NCBI RefSeq assembly: GCF_000317435.1
Contig: NC_019751.1
Span: 5,890,001-5,954,000, forward strand
Origin: Calothrix sp. PCC 6303
GTDB taxonomy: Bacteria > Cyanobacteriota > Cyanobacteriia > Cyanobacteriales > Nostocaceae
Direction of reading: 5' to 3'
Length of the DNA stretch: 64,000 nt
Both the position numbers and the translations under genes were made by a program. Position 1 is the first letter of the stretch; each line of letters opens with the position of its first letter. The notes below the pieces were generated by a model. It searched no databases. It was not told where the DNA came from and was given only the letters and a program-made list of their open reading frames with translations. Shown here piece by piece: positions 40,564-51,392 of the stretch.

Positions 40564-40906
40564 ATTTAAGGAAATTGTTATTTTCCATAATTCAGTTTGC
40601 TAATTAGATCCTAAAGCCAATTTACTAGTTGAGCAAAATAAATTAGGTGCGGAAATCTTCCCATGCAGCCAAAGAAGAGGCAGGGAAGTAAGGGGTAGAG
40701 GACACGCTGTTGACTTTAATCAGATTTACCCAGGATAGCGACTAACGATCGAAACCCGGTTTATTCAGATAGAATACGGAAAATCTTTGTATTTAGCCCT
40801 TGATAAACTGGGTTTCTCGGCTTCACGAAAAGTATTGAACAACGTCAAATCAAAATTATTAATTAGCCCTTAACAGGGTACTCCTGCTCCCTACCTCCAC
40901 ATAATT
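40564..40906. other. spacer upstream of the phytochrome operon
   Basis: This contains a long-arm inverted repeat: GAAACCCGGTTTAT (40751-40764) against ATAAACTGGGTTTC (40803-40816), with one mismatch. It belongs to a dispersed palindrome type. The promoter of the phytochrome operon should lie here; I cannot place a clear -10/-35 pair. Confidence 0.55.
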
Positions 40907-43168
40907 ATGCATTCCACCGATCAGAATCTTGATTTAACTAATTGCGATAGAGAACCAATTCACGTTCCAGGGTTAATTCAACCCCATGGTGTGCTATTGG
41001 TTTTGCAGGAATTGGATCTGGAAATAGTTCAAGTTAGCAATAATACGTTTGAGTTACTGGGTAATCATCCTCAAGATATTTTGGGGCAAACTTTATCAGA
41101 TTTGCTCGTCCCGGAACAAATTAACGCTATTCGACAATACTTGAGTGAAGACTTTGAGCATGTAAATCCTTTGGATATTTCGATTCAATGTGAAACCAAG
41201 TTAATTTCCTTTGATGGGATTATTCATCGTCAGGATGGAATGGTGATTTTAGAATTGGAACCCAAGCATACGGATCAGAAGGCAGATTTTGTTGAGTTTT
41301 ATCAGCGGGTCAGGGGTACAATTAGCAAGATTCAAAAGGCTCCCGGCTTGTTAGAAATGTGCCAAGCTGTGGTGAAAGAGGTGCGGATAATTACAGGGTT
41401 TGACCGTGTTATGGTTTACCAATTTGATGCAGAGGGATGTGGACAGGTGATTGCGGAAGATAAGTTAGAGCAGTTGATTGCTTATCTAGATTTACGTTAC
41501 CCTGCAACCGATATTCCTAAACAAGCCAAACAGCTTTATACCCGGAACTGGTTACGTTTAATTCCAGATTCTGACTATCAACCTGTAGGTTTAGTATCAC
41601 AGAATAATTCTGAGCAACCACTAGATTTAAGTTTATCGGTGCTAAGGAGTGTATCACCTCTGCATCTGGAATACCTGAATAATATGAAGGTGAGAGCCTC
41701 CATGTCAATTTCCTTAATCCAAAACGGAAATTTATGGGGACTGATTGCTTGTCATCACTGCACTCCCAGATATGTCCCCTATAATGTGCGAACTATGTGT
41801 GAGTTTGTGGGACAGGTGATGTCCATTGAACTGGCAAATAAAGAAGTTCGTGAAGATTTAGACTACAAAATGGGATTGAAGTTACTGCAAGGCAAGTTTG
41901 TGACACTGCTCTCCCAGTCAAAAAACTTTTTGGATGGATTAGTTCAAATAGATAGGAATTTGCTGGATTTAGCCAGCGCATCAGGAGCAGCAATTTTCAC
42001 TAAAGAGCAAATTATCTGCATCGGTAAAACACCCCAAGAAGCAGAATTATCTGCCCTGCGGGATTGGGTAAAAACTAAGATTGAGTATAATTTGTTTCAC
42101 ACAAGTTTCCTTTCTCAAATTTACCCAGCAGCAGCGTCTTTTCAAACAGTTGGTAGCGGTTTATTGGCGTTGGAAATATCTAAAGTCAACCAAAATTATA
42201 TTTTCTGGTTTCGTCCCGAAGTCATCCAAACTGTTAATTGGGGTGGTAATCCCAATAAACCTGTAGAAGTCACTATTGATGGAGAAGTACGGCTATCCCC
42301 ACGTAAATCCTTTGAAAAATGGCAAGAAACTGTACAAGGTTGTGCATTGCCCTGGAAACCTTGCGAAATAGAAACTGTTTCTGAGTTACGAAGCCTAATT
42401 GTGGAAATTGTTCTTGCCCAAACAGACGAACTAGCAAAAATCAATTTGGAGTTGGAACGTAGCAATATTGAACTGGATTCCTTTGCTTATATTGCTTCCC
42501 ATGATTTGAAGGAACCACTGCGGGGAATTCACAACTATTCTCATTTTTTGATGGAAGATTATGCTGATGTGTTGGATGGCAGCGGAGTTGCTAAACTTAA
42601 TACATTAGTACGCCTGACTCAACGGATGGAGGATTTGATTAACTCACTGTTGCACTATTCTCGTTTGGGACGTGCCGAACTTTCTCGTCAACCAACAAAC
42701 TTAAACCATCTACTACAACAGGCAATCGATACCTTGAGAATCAGCCAGCCTGAAAGCACAGTTGAGTTCCGCTTGCCCCAATCCCTGCCGATCATTTTAT
42801 GCGATCGCACTCAAGTCAACGAGTTGTTTACCAACCTCCTTACCAACGCTATCAAGTACAACGATAAATCGGACAAATGGGTGGAAATTGGTTTTTGCGA
42901 ATCGGTAAGCAACCAGCCTGACAACCCTATTTTCTATAGCTTTTATGTCCGTGATAACGGCATTGGAATTGCCGAACAAAATTTAGAGCGAGTATTCCAA
43001 ATCTTCAAACGTCTCCATGCACGAGATGAGTATGGTGGTGGTACAGGAGCAGGGTTAACAATAGTTCAAAAAATTGTCCAGCGACATGGTGGTAAAATTT
43101 GGATAGAATCAACACCGGGCGAGGGTAGTACATTTTACTTCACCTTGGCGGCAAAAATCGAAGTATGA
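40907..43168 (+). CDS. cphB: CphB-type bacteriophytochrome histidine kinase
   Basis: Red/far-red photoreceptor kinase of 753 residues: PAS (about 15-120), GAF (about 135-310), PHY (about 325-500), HisKA and HATPase. The bacteriophytochrome biliverdin cysteine C13 sits in TNCDREPIH. The GAF position that holds cysteine in Cph1/plant phytochromes is leucine here (L252-H253 in SPLHLEYL), as in CphB of Calothrix. The PATDIP aspartate (D202) and PHY tongue motifs (WGG at 445, PRKSF at 465-469) are intact. The kinase histidine is H532 in ASHDLKEPL. It likely binds biliverdin and signals to RcpB, whose gene overlaps its stop by four bases. Confidence 0.95.
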   Translation: MHSTDQNLDLTNCDREPIHVPGLIQPHGVLLVLQELDLEIVQVSNNTFELLGNHPQDILGQTLSDLLVPEQINAIRQYLSEDFEHVNPLDISIQCETKLISFDGIIHRQDGMVILELEPKHTDQKADFVEFYQRVRGTISKIQKAPGLLEMCQAVVKEVRIITGFDRVMVYQFDAEGCGQVIAEDKLEQLIAYLDLRYPATDIPKQAKQLYTRNWLRLIPDSDYQPVGLVSQNNSEQPLDLSLSVLRSVSPLHLEYLNNMKVRASMSISLIQNGNLWGLIACHHCTPRYVPYNVRTMCEFVGQVMSIELANKEVREDLDYKMGLKLLQGKFVTLLSQSKNFLDGLVQIDRNLLDLASASGAAIFTKEQIICIGKTPQEAELSALRDWVKTKIEYNLFHTSFLSQIYPAAASFQTVGSGLLALEISKVNQNYIFWFRPEVIQTVNWGGNPNKPVEVTIDGEVRLSPRKSFEKWQETVQGCALPWKPCEIETVSELRSLIVEIVLAQTDELAKINLELERSNIELDSFAYIASHDLKEPLRGIHNYSHFLMEDYADVLDGSGVAKLNTLVRLTQRMEDLINSLLHYSRLGRAELSRQPTNLNHLLQQAIDTLRISQPESTVEFRLPQSLPIILCDRTQVNELFTNLLTNAIKYNDKSDKWVEIGFCESVSNQPDNPIFYSFYVRDNGIGIAEQNLERVFQIFKRLHARDEYGGGTGAGLTIVQKIVQRHGGKIWIESTPGEGSTFYFTLAAKIEV

Positions 43169-43647
43169 CTCAATTCTCCGTCATTTCTGTTAAGAGACCC
43201 CCGCTTTTGTTAGTGGTTGAAGATAGCAATGAAGATTTTGAAGCATTGCAACGCTACCTCGACAAATACCCCTTGACTATTCCTGTCTACCGTTGCGTTA
43301 ATGGTGATGACGCTTTGGCTTTTCTTTATCACACTGGTAATTACACTGATTACCAGAATGCTCCCCGACCAGGACTGATTGTACTGGATCTCAACCTACC
43401 AGGGATGGATGGGCGAGAAGTATTGCAACAAATCAAACAAGATGAGGATTTAAAATTAATTCCTGTAGTTATTTTCACTACATCAAACAGCCCCAAAGAT
43501 ATTCAAGCCTGCTACAAACAAGGGGTGAATAGCTATATCGTCAAACCAATGGATGCTGCTAGATTAAAACGTAACATTCAAACCTTGATAGATTATTGGT
43601 TTGATACAACAGTCCTCCCTACCGATGTTTCGGAGAAAAACCAGTGA
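43165..43647 (+). CDS. rcpB: phytochrome response regulator RcpB/Rcp1 type
   Basis: Stand-alone receiver of 160 residues. The acidic pair lies in VVEDSNED, the phosphoacceptor is D75 in [12 protein letters not shown], the threonine is in IFTTSNS and the lysine is in IVKPMD. The protein has the extended insertion ([15 protein letters not shown]) that marks the Rcp1 family, which takes phosphate from phytochrome kinases. It starts inside the last codon of cphB (ATGA overlap), so translation is coupled. There is no output domain. Confidence 0.95.
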   Translation: MTQFSVISVKRPPLLLVVEDSNEDFEALQRYLDKYPLTIPVYRCVNGDDALAFLYHTGNYTDYQNAPRPGLIVLDLNLPGMDGREVLQQIKQDEDLKLIPVVIFTTSNSPKDIQACYKQGVNSYIVKPMDAARLKRNIQTLIDYWFDTTVLPTDVSEKNQ

Positions 43648-46600
43648 TGGATCGAATTCAGCGCACTGTTTTGGTTGTAGATGACAACCCTGAAGACTGC
43701 GAAATGTATCGCCGCTATTTACTGAGAATTCAAGAGTATAACTACACTGTGGTAGTTGCAACCTTGGGACAGGAAGGGCTAGCTCAGTGGCGACAGTACC
43801 AACCAGATGCGGTGTTGCTAGACTATCGATTGCCTGATATGGACGGTCTGGAATTTCTCAGCGCTCTGCAAGCTCAAGGACAAAAATCGCTTCTCTCAGT
43901 AATTATGGTGACGGGGGAAGGAAATGAAGCGATCGCAGTTCAAGCAATTAAAGCAGGTGCTCAAGATTACTTGGTTAAAGGAAAAATTACCCCGGAGAAA
44001 TTGCGTTTAGCAGTTAACGCTACTATAAATTCAGTGGGATTACAAAATCAACTGCAACAGCGGATTGAGCGGGAGCGTGTAATTGCTGAGATTTCTCAAA
44101 AAGTTTACAAATCACTAGAACTGGATGATGTTCTCAACACTACTGTACAAGAAGTACGTAATTTTCTCCAAAGCGATCGCGTCCTCGTTTTTCATCTAGA
44201 ATCAGATGGCAGCGGGACGGTAATGGCAGAATCTGTTGGGGCAGAGTGGTGTTCGATCCTAACAACAAAAATCTATGACCCCTGCCTGGTTGAAAGCTAT
44301 ATAGAACAATATCGTCAGGGACTTGTCACCACTACCACAGATACTTACGATGGCAGCATCGATCCTTGTCATCTGGAACTGCTAGATCAATTTCAAGTTA
44401 GAGCAAATCTAGTGGTGCCGATTCTCCACGAAGACCAATTTTGGGGACTGCTAATTGCCCACCAATGTAACGCTCCTCGCCAATGGCAACCCTTAGAAAC
44501 TGATTTACTCCAGCAGTTAGCAACCCAAGTAAGTGTTGCTATCCGTCAAGCAGAGCTTTATCAACAAGCACAGAGAGAATTAGCCGAACGGCAACGCGCT
44601 GAAGAAGTGTTGCGAGACAAAGAGGAAAAACTACGTTTGGCGCTAGAAGCTTCCCAAATGGTAACTTGGGACTGGAATATTCTGACAAATGAAATTCAAT
44701 GGTCTGGCAGTGAAACAATGCTGTTGGAGCTAGTTTCCTACGATCTGTGGTTTTCTCGACTGTTTCCGGAAGACCGCGATCGCGTCCTAGATGCAATCAA
44801 TGCTGCCATCACAACTGGTGTAGATTACGACATGGAATTTCGCATGATCTACCCAGATGATAGCATTCGTTGGAAACTAAGCCAGGGAAAAGTATTTTAT
44901 AATTCAACTGGACAACCGACACGGATGACAGGTATTAACCTGGATATCACCGATCGTAAAAGATCAGAAGCGGAAATTCGCCAAAGTGAATACCAAGTTC
45001 GGCGAATCCTAAATAACTTGTTTAGTTTTGTTGGCGTGATGACCCCAGATGGTGTACTGGTTGAAGCCAATCGAACGGCATTAGAAGCCGCTGCACTATC
45101 TCCCAGTGATGTATTGGGTAAACCCTTTCCCGACACCTATTGGTGGTCTTACAGTCCAGAAATTCAAGCCCAACTAGCGCTGGCGATTCAACAAGCGGCA
45201 GCCGGAGAAATAGTTCGCTATGACGTAGAGGTGCGCTTGGGTGAAGGAAAATTCATCGTCATCGATTTTTTCCTAGCACCTTTATTCGATGATACAGGAC
45301 GAGTCGAGTATCTTATTCCTTCCGGCATCGATATCACGGATCGGAAACTAGCCCAAGAAGCTTTACAAAAAAGTGAAGAGTTTAAGAACCGAGTATTAGA
45401 AAGCAGTAGTGACTGCATCAAAGTACTTGATATGGAGGGACGACTGTTATACGTTAACGCAGGTGGGATGTGCCTCTTAGAGATCGATGATCTGACTCCC
45501 TTCCTCAATACCGAGTGGCTGTGTTTTTGGCAAGACGAATACCGACAAGCAGCAACAGCCGCCATCACTCAGGCAAAGAGAGGAGAAACTGCTAAATTTC
45601 AAGGCTTTTGTCCCACTGCGAAAGGGACACCCAAATGGTGGGATGTTGTGGTTTCACCTATCCGCGATTCAGCCGGACAGGTGATACAACTTTTATCGGT
45701 TTCTAGGGATATGACCGAGCAGAAACAAGCACAAGCCTCTTTGCAAGAGCAAACTAAATTATTACAAGTTATTTTAAGCAGCATTGGTGATGGTTTAATT
45801 GCTGCCAACCAACAAGGGGAATTGACAATTTTTAATGAGGCTGCACACAGCATATTTGGTTCACTTTTAAATGAGATACCACCTAATGAATGGGCAAGCA
45901 CCTATGGACTGTTTTTACCTGACCAAAAAACCCTATTTCCTCAAGACGAATTCCCCCTAATAAAAGCTTTACAAGGCGAAACAGTTACAGATGTAGAGGT
46001 GTTTATCTGCAATCAGCAGGAATTAGAAGGACGGTGGATCAGTGCTAATGGCTACCCTTTAAGTGATGGAAGTGACGATATTAAAGGCGGAATAGTTGTC
46101 TTTCGAGATATTACAGAACGAAAACGATCTGAAATCGAACGCGATCGCATTCTTCAATTAGAACAAGCTGCCCGTACAGAGGCAGAACGTGCTAACCGCG
46201 TCAAAGATGAGTTTCTAGCAGTACTATCCCACGAACTGCGATCGCCCCTCAACCCAATTCTGGGCTGGACAAAACTCCTACAAACGCGCCAGTTTGACGC
46301 AGATCAAACTGCAAAAGCACTGGCAACAATTGAACGTAACGCCAAATTACAAACAGAACTAATTGACGATCTCCTGGATATCGCCAAGATTTTGCGCGGC
46401 AAACTTAACTTGAATGTAGCTCCAGTCAATTTAAAATTAATCATTGAAGCTGCACTAGATACCGTTAGTACGGCAGCCACCGCTAAGTCAATTTTAATTG
46501 AGGCAAGAGTACCCCCAATTGGTCAAGTATTAGGTGATGCAACTCGACTTCAACAAGTTATCTGGAACTTAATTTCCAATGCTATTAAATTTACACCTTC

Positions 46601-47321
46601 AGGTGGACGCATTGATATTCGCTTACAAAATGTAGATGATCACGCACAACTCACCTTCACAGATACTGGTAAAGGCATTAACCCTGACTTTATACCCCAC
46701 ATATTTGAGGCGTTTCGTCAAGAAGACTTCTCTGTCACCCGCAAACATGGTGGTTTAGGGCTGGGGTTAGCTATTGTGTATAGCTTGGTGGAACTTCACG
46801 GTGGCACTATCAGCGCTGCAAGTCTAGGTGAAGGACAAGGTGCCACTTTTACTGTTCGATTACCCTTACTGAAAGATGATAGTCAACAAATTGATGAATT
46901 GTTAGAACAAGAACCAGATCTAACTGGAATCAAAATTTTGACAGTGGATGACGATCAAGATTCTCGTGAATTACTGACGGTTTTATTGATGCAGTATGGA
47001 GCCGAGGTGACAGCACTCACCTCTGCCCAAGATGTTTTGAGTACCTTAGAATCCTCCTTTCAACCCGATGTATTAGTCAGTGATATTGGAATGCCAGATA
47101 TGGATGGTTATACCCTGATCAGACGTATCCGCGCTTTGGCACCCCAACAAGGTGGAAAAGTTCCAGCCATTGCCCTCACCTCCTATGCTAGAGAAACAGA
47201 CCAACAACAAGCCCTAGCAGCCGGGTTTCAACGGCACATTGCCAAACCTATTGATCCTCACCAATTAGCTCAAGCTATTGTTTTAGTTTTGTGCAACTCA
47301 AAAAATACCAGTTTGAGTTAA
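43647..47321 (+). CDS. hybrid kinase: REC, cyanobacteriochrome-like GAF, four PAS, kinase, REC
   Basis: Soluble 1224-residue sensor kinase, the third gene of the phytochrome operon. Positions below count from the GTG at 43644; I prefer the ATG at 43647, which overlaps the rcpB stop. Domains: receiver 1 (D60), GAF (about 150-305), four PAS/PAC units (about 326-440, 450-570, 575-695, 702-828), HisKA with H863 in LSHELRSPLN, ATPase (SNAIKFTPSGG, TDTGKGI) and receiver 2 (D1147). The GAF has two candidate chromophore cysteines: C214 in YDPCL, at the DXCF position, and C242-H243 in the canonical CH position. It is likely a bilin-binding photoreceptor that works with CphB/RcpB. Confidence 0.93.
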   Translation: MDRIQRTVLVVDDNPEDCEMYRRYLLRIQEYNYTVVVATLGQEGLAQWRQYQPDAVLLDYRLPDMDGLEFLSALQAQGQKSLLSVIMVTGEGNEAIAVQAIKAGAQDYLVKGKITPEKLRLAVNATINSVGLQNQLQQRIERERVIAEISQKVYKSLELDDVLNTTVQEVRNFLQSDRVLVFHLESDGSGTVMAESVGAEWCSILTTKIYDPCLVESYIEQYRQGLVTTTTDTYDGSIDPCHLELLDQFQVRANLVVPILHEDQFWGLLIAHQCNAPRQWQPLETDLLQQLATQVSVAIRQAELYQQAQRELAERQRAEEVLRDKEEKLRLALEASQMVTWDWNILTNEIQWSGSETMLLELVSYDLWFSRLFPEDRDRVLDAINAAITTGVDYDMEFRMIYPDDSIRWKLSQGKVFYNSTGQPTRMTGINLDITDRKRSEAEIRQSEYQVRRILNNLFSFVGVMTPDGVLVEANRTALEAAALSPSDVLGKPFPDTYWWSYSPEIQAQLALAIQQAAAGEIVRYDVEVRLGEGKFIVIDFFLAPLFDDTGRVEYLIPSGIDITDRKLAQEALQKSEEFKNRVLESSSDCIKVLDMEGRLLYVNAGGMCLLEIDDLTPFLNTEWLCFWQDEYRQAATAAITQAKRGETAKFQGFCPTAKGTPKWWDVVVSPIRDSAGQVIQLLSVSRDMTEQKQAQASLQEQTKLLQVILSSIGDGLIAANQQGELTIFNEAAHSIFGSLLNEIPPNEWASTYGLFLPDQKTLFPQDEFPLIKALQGETVTDVEVFICNQQELEGRWISANGYPLSDGSDDIKGGIVVFRDITERKRSEIERDRILQLEQAARTEAERANRVKDEFLAVLSHELRSPLNPILGWTKLLQTRQFDADQTAKALATIERNAKLQTELIDDLLDIAKILRGKLNLNVAPVNLKLIIEAALDTVSTAATAKSILIEARVPPIGQVLGDATRLQQVIWNLISNAIKFTPSGGRIDIRLQNVDDHAQLTFTDTGKGINPDFIPHIFEAFRQEDFSVTRKHGGLGLGLAIVYSLVELHGGTISAASLGEGQGATFTVRLPLLKDDSQQIDELLEQEPDLTGIKILTVDDDQDSRELLTVLLMQYGAEVTALTSAQDVLSTLESSFQPDVLVSDIGMPDMDGYTLIRRIRALAPQQGGKVPAIALTSYARETDQQQALAAGFQRHIAKPIDPHQLAQAIVLVLCNSKNTSLS

Positions 47322-47332
47322 CTTACGGACTT

Positions 47333-48070
47333 TTAAACCATTTTTTGACTCGTTACAGAAACCTGAGTTTGCAGCAATTGAGAAACTGTGAGAAACCGAT
47401 AACCCTCAGCTTGCAGCCGATTGATGACAATTCTAGTAGCGTTTATTGTCGCAGTGCGATCGCCTCCACCATCATGCAGTAATATTATCGTTCCTGGCTT
47501 GATATTTTCTAAAATTCGATTGGCGATAATTTCTGGGTCAGACTCCTGATAATCTTTAGGATCTAAACTCCACAAAATATTCTTCTTTTTTTGTTGCTTG
47601 AGAATATAAGGTAAAGTTAAACGCTTAAATCCAAAAGGAGCGCGAAAGAGAATTTCGTTTTTAACCCCTAATTCCCTCAACAATTCATCAGTTTTATTGA
47701 TTTCTTTAAGTAGGAATTTGGGGGTTTTCCAAATCATTTTCTGATGTGAGTAGGAATGGTTTCCAACTTCATGTCCACTAGCAACTAATTGTTTGATAAC
47801 TTGGGGATGTGCTTGGATTTCTTTGCCGATGGCGAAAAATGTCGCCTTCACTCCTAAATTATCCAACAAATTAATTAGCTTAACTGTATACTCTGGATTT
47901 GGTCCGTCATCATAGGTTAATGCAACCACAGAATCATTGGTTTCAACCTGATTAAAGTATTCACCCATGATTTGATATTTGGATGTGGCAGCTAGTTTCT
48001 GGAAAAGATAAATACTAACTGCGACAAAAATCAATAAAAAGATGATAAGTAGGTGGGTGGGAAAAATCAT
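47333..48070 (-). CDS. NodB-like polysaccharide deacetylase
   Basis: Deacetylase of 245 residues (carbohydrate esterase family 4) with an N-terminal transmembrane anchor (HLLIIFLLIFVAVSIYLFQ). The catalytic motifs are ALTYDDGPNPEYT (metal-binding and base aspartates), HSYSH, RAPFG and ILLHDGGGD. It should remove N-acetyl groups from a GlcNAc polymer outside the membrane. It starts only two bases after the glycosyltransferase gene ends, so the two form an operon. The pair resembles NodC/NodB or exopolysaccharide (poly-GlcNAc) machinery. Peptidoglycan is an alternative substrate. Confidence 0.92.
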   Translation of the reverse strand: MIFPTHLLIIFLLIFVAVSIYLFQKLAATSKYQIMGEYFNQVETNDSVVALTYDDGPNPEYTVKLINLLDNLGVKATFFAIGKEIQAHPQVIKQLVASGHEVGNHSYSHQKMIWKTPKFLLKEINKTDELLRELGVKNEILFRAPFGFKRLTLPYILKQQKKKNILWSLDPKDYQESDPEIIANRILENIKPGTIILLHDGGGDRTATINATRIVINRLQAEGYRFLTVSQLLQTQVSVTSQKMV

Positions 48071-48072
48071 TG

Positions 48073-49281
48073 TTAACTGATTTCAATATCTCGTTGAGTC
48101 CGAATCCAGGTTCTTTGAGGTTTAATTAAAAATGACCAATAAATACTTAGATTCCAAAGGATGTAAATTGGTATTTCTAAAAATATTCTTGCAGGGAAAT
48201 CATTTTTAGCAAATTTATTCCAAGCCCCAAAGATTGCAGTAAATAGCATTAGACCTTGAATACTTGCGATTCCAGCAGGGATAGAAGAGATAGGGAATAT
48301 CATCAAGCTGATCACTACCTCCATTAGCCAAAGAGATACAAGCAAAGATAGCGGTGGAATAGCCATATCTAAACCAATTGCCAATAAGTCAAGGCGTTTT
48401 TGTCGCCAAGCAGCAAGTAACATAGCAGGAACTTGGGTTAGTAATGTTTGTAGATGTCCATGAACCCATCGGGTACGTTGGGTATTTCCTGCTTGCTGAT
48501 GTTGGGGAAAATAACCTGTGACTAATGCTTGTTCACAATAAACGGGACTATATCCAGCCACCGCTAAATCTAAGCCGAGTTGCTTATCTTCCACAATGTT
48601 GCCACTGGCAAAGCTAACTTGATCAATTATTGCCCATGGGAAAGCCATTCCTGTCCCCGTGAGGGTTGCAGGTAAACCTAGATTGTGAAGTCCTCGCTGA
48701 CGAACTAAATTCTTCATAATAAATGCCAAGCTGGAAATTGCATCCCGTGGTGTGGAGTGTTCTGCCGTTTTGAGCAGATTTGTCGCTTGAATTGGTCGAT
48801 TTTTAGCGATCGCTATCTGTGCTAAATGGGTGATGGTGTCATGATGCACTTGACAGTCTGCATCAAGGAAAACAACTACTTCCGGTGGATTTGCTTTGAG
48901 GTGCTGTAAACCCCAATCTAGTGCGTATCCTTTGCCTCTGTATGTAGCATCAAAACGCTCTAAAACAGTGACTTTGTACTGCCGTGCGATCGCAGCTGTC
49001 TCATCACTACAGTTATCAGCCACAACAATTACTTTATCTGTTGGGACTAACTCGTGCTTTAGTCTTAACAATGTAGTATCAATGCAAGATGCTTCATTGT
49101 AGGCTGGAATTATGACTGCAACTGATGGTCTGGTTAAATTGTTGTAGTTTATGTGATCAGTATTTTTTAATAGTGCAGCAATACACTCAATAAAAAAAAA
49201 TAAAATTGGTAATCCTATTAGAATAACGAAGAAAAAAGTAACTATACTTAGTAACAGATAGATTAAAAGATAATTTTCCAT
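48073..49281 (-). CDS. processive family 2 glycosyltransferase, membrane
   Basis: GT2 enzyme of 402 residues. The order is a membrane helix (about 5-38), a cytosolic GT-A domain and two to three C-terminal helices (about 300-390). The motif set is that of a processive hexosaminyl transferase: IIPAYNEASCID, VVADNCSD, FLDADCQV (DxD), VEDKQLG and QRTRWVHG (QxxRW). It probably makes a beta-linked polymer of GlcNAc or another hexose and moves it across the membrane. The downstream deacetylase gene fits this. No export porin or other exopolysaccharide gene is adjacent. Confidence 0.92.
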   Translation of the reverse strand: MENYLLIYLLLSIVTFFFVILIGLPILFFFIECIAALLKNTDHINYNNLTRPSVAVIIPAYNEASCIDTTLLRLKHELVPTDKVIVVADNCSDETAAIARQYKVTVLERFDATYRGKGYALDWGLQHLKANPPEVVVFLDADCQVHHDTITHLAQIAIAKNRPIQATNLLKTAEHSTPRDAISSLAFIMKNLVRQRGLHNLGLPATLTGTGMAFPWAIIDQVSFASGNIVEDKQLGLDLAVAGYSPVYCEQALVTGYFPQHQQAGNTQRTRWVHGHLQTLLTQVPAMLLAAWRQKRLDLLAIGLDMAIPPLSLLVSLWLMEVVISLMIFPISSIPAGIASIQGLMLFTAIFGAWNKFAKNDFPARIFLEIPIYILWNLSIYWSFLIKPQRTWIRTQRDIEIS

Positions 49282-49832
49282 GTAAAAATCTCATTTGTTC
49301 CGCATTATCCAAAATATTGAATTTATTGCACTTTCTCAATATCTAGAAAATACTAAAAATATATAATAGGGGTATTTACAAAATTATTATTTGGTGGTAA
49401 CAAGCTTTTTTAGGAACAAGGGTAACATTTTGTGGAAGGAAAATGTGGACTCAAGGCACAAATTTGCAGAAAAAAATTCGCAGAAACTTTAATTAGTAGC
49501 CGTAGAAATTTTGAGCAATATGAGTCGAAGTCTTCAAATGCTCGAAGAGGCAGGGGGAATTCATGAGCTATTTCCCCTTGCGTGGAACCCCTACAGGTTG
49601 TTTATGTGTTGCAATGATTTTTTTGTAATCGGTAAGTTGATGGCAGCTAGATTATATAAGTCAAAAACACAAAATGATTGTAGTGTGGGCAGCGTTCGAT
49701 GGTTCCTGAGCCTGTCGGAACGAAGTGTACCGGAGGTAAGGACTGAGCAACTCACGCCGAAGTCCTGCCCGCGCCTTATACGCAAAATAGATGCATTGCA
49801 GCTTATTACTTTATAAATAGGCTCCCAAATAA
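49282..49832. other. repeat-bearing spacer
   Basis: This lies between the leftward glycosyltransferase gene and the end of the leftward photolyase gene. It holds a partial family-3 repeat (49586-49634) and a GC-rich palindromic patch at about 49687-49776 (GGGCAG...CTGCCC arms, many inverted pairs). No coding frame is supported; the frame at 49511-49816 runs through the repeats. Confidence 0.6.
49586..49634. repeat. MITE-like family 3, partial copy
   Basis: The stretch AACCCCTACAGGTTG then TTTATGTGTTGCAATGATTT matches the right half of the element at 19742-19847 almost base for base. The left half and central palindrome are not recognisable here. It is a truncated copy. Confidence 0.65.
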
Positions 49833-51263
49833 TTAAGCTTTTTGTTGCTGATACCTTTCCTTGAATAACTTTTGCTGAATTTTGTGATCGACAATTGCAG
49901 ATGGATAACCTAAAGCACGACGTTCTAAGGGTGTAATATTACCAGTTAGTAACTCCCCTGTATCCACAGAGCGTAACTCTGGAACCCATTGTCTGATATA
50001 GTCACCATCACGATCAAATTTTTGTGCTTGACTTGCGGGATTAAATATGCGTATGGGTTTTGGATCCATCCCGCTAGATGCACTCCACTGCCAACCACCG
50101 TTATTTGCCGACAAATCCCCATCAATCAGCTTTTGCATAAAGTATTTTTCCCCTAAACGTGGATCTAATAGTAAGTCCTTGGTTAAAAAACTTGCTACAA
50201 TCATCCGACAACGGTTATGCATCCATCCAATTTCATTTAATTGTCGCATTGCTGCATCGACTATTGGATATCCTGTTTTCCCCTCACACCAAGCTTGATA
50301 ATGCTGATCGTTAGTTTCCCAAGGAAATCCTTTAAAGGCATCACGGTAGGGACCATCTGCTAATTCGGGAAAATGATACATCACATGTTGATAGAATTCC
50401 CGCCATGCTAATTCTTGTTGATATGTGCGGATACTATCTCTGGCTTCATCACTACGACTATTTTCAATTGCTGATAAAGTTGCTTGCCAAACGTGGCGGA
50501 TACCAATTACACCAAATTTTAAGGCTGCACTGAGTTGGGAAGTACCGTCAATGGCGGGGAAATTACGATCCTCTTGATAATTATTTATCGCTCGGTAACA
50601 AAATTCTTCTAAGCGTGATTGGGCTGTAGCTTCCCCTGGGGCGATAATTAAATCTCCATCCCAAACAAAGCCTAAATCCTTCGCGCTTGGTAACTCAATT
50701 ACACCATTTTTTCGGGCAATCTCCATCTGGGCAGATGTTAATCCTGCCACATTTGCTAAAGTTGCTACGGGCTCTGCTTTTGGTTTACTATACCAATTCT
50801 TCCAAAATGGACTATAAACTGTGTATGTCGAATTACTGCCTGTGCGGATTTCATCGGGGGTATGTAGAAGTTGATCCCAATTAGGTGCTAAGTAATCAAT
50901 TCCCTGTTCTTTGAGGGCATCAATTACCGTATGGTCTCGTTTTTGAGAATAAGGTTCCACATCCCAATTCCAAAATACTGCTTTTGCACCCAAAGCTGTG
51001 GCTAGGGTTGGAATTACTTGGGTTGGTTCACCTTGCACAATTAATAATTGGCTACCAACTTCAGCATAGCGTTGCTGCAAAGCTTGCAAACAACCAATCA
51101 TGTATGTCACCCGCACTGGAGCAACATGATCAGGATTGAGAATATTCGGATCTAAACAAAATAAACCGATTACTCGGTGAGTGCGATCGCGTGCTGTTGC
51201 TAATCCTGTATTATCAGCAATACGGAGATCACGACGATGCCAAAATAAAATTAAATCAGACAT
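49833..51263 (-). CDS. phrA: class I CPD photolyase
   Basis: Deoxyribodipyrimidine photolyase of 476 residues that repairs UV cyclobutane dimers with blue light. The N-terminal alpha/beta domain begins [14 protein letters not shown]. The FAD-binding C-terminal domain has the signature WREFYQHV, the [18 protein letters not shown] stretch and the [23 protein letters not shown] block that contacts flavin. Cyanobacterial members of this type use 8-HDF as antenna, which fits but cannot be proven from sequence. The first 50 residues are complete. A cryptochrome-DASH identity is less likely, given the class I pattern. Confidence 0.94.
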   Translation of the reverse strand: MSDLILFWHRRDLRIADNTGLATARDRTHRVIGLFCLDPNILNPDHVAPVRVTYMIGCLQALQQRYAEVGSQLLIVQGEPTQVIPTLATALGAKAVFWNWDVEPYSQKRDHTVIDALKEQGIDYLAPNWDQLLHTPDEIRTGSNSTYTVYSPFWKNWYSKPKAEPVATLANVAGLTSAQMEIARKNGVIELPSAKDLGFVWDGDLIIAPGEATAQSRLEEFCYRAINNYQEDRNFPAIDGTSQLSAALKFGVIGIRHVWQATLSAIENSRSDEARDSIRTYQQELAWREFYQHVMYHFPELADGPYRDAFKGFPWETNDQHYQAWCEGKTGYPIVDAAMRQLNEIGWMHNRCRMIVASFLTKDLLLDPRLGEKYFMQKLIDGDLSANNGGWQWSASSGMDPKPIRIFNPASQAQKFDRDGDYIRQWVPELRSVDTGELLTGNITPLERRALGYPSAIVDHKIQQKLFKERYQQQKA

Positions 51264-51392
51264 TCCAACTTATAAATAGTTCCCTTGTACTAAATTAGAA
51301 CTATTTTTGACTAATAGCAACTGAGTACGGTGCGTAAGGTTTTTACGAGCTAACATAAACTCAGCCCAAATAACTTCATATTTGCTGTATTA

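Noticed and set aside
44539-45901. Long minus-strand open frames opposite the hybrid kinase
   Set aside because: They are antisense to well-defined PAS domains. Codon use and lack of any motif mark them as shadows.
49511-49816. 101-codon plus-strand frame
   Set aside because: It covers a repeat fragment and a GC-rich palindrome. The sequence shows no domain and no ribosome-binding site.
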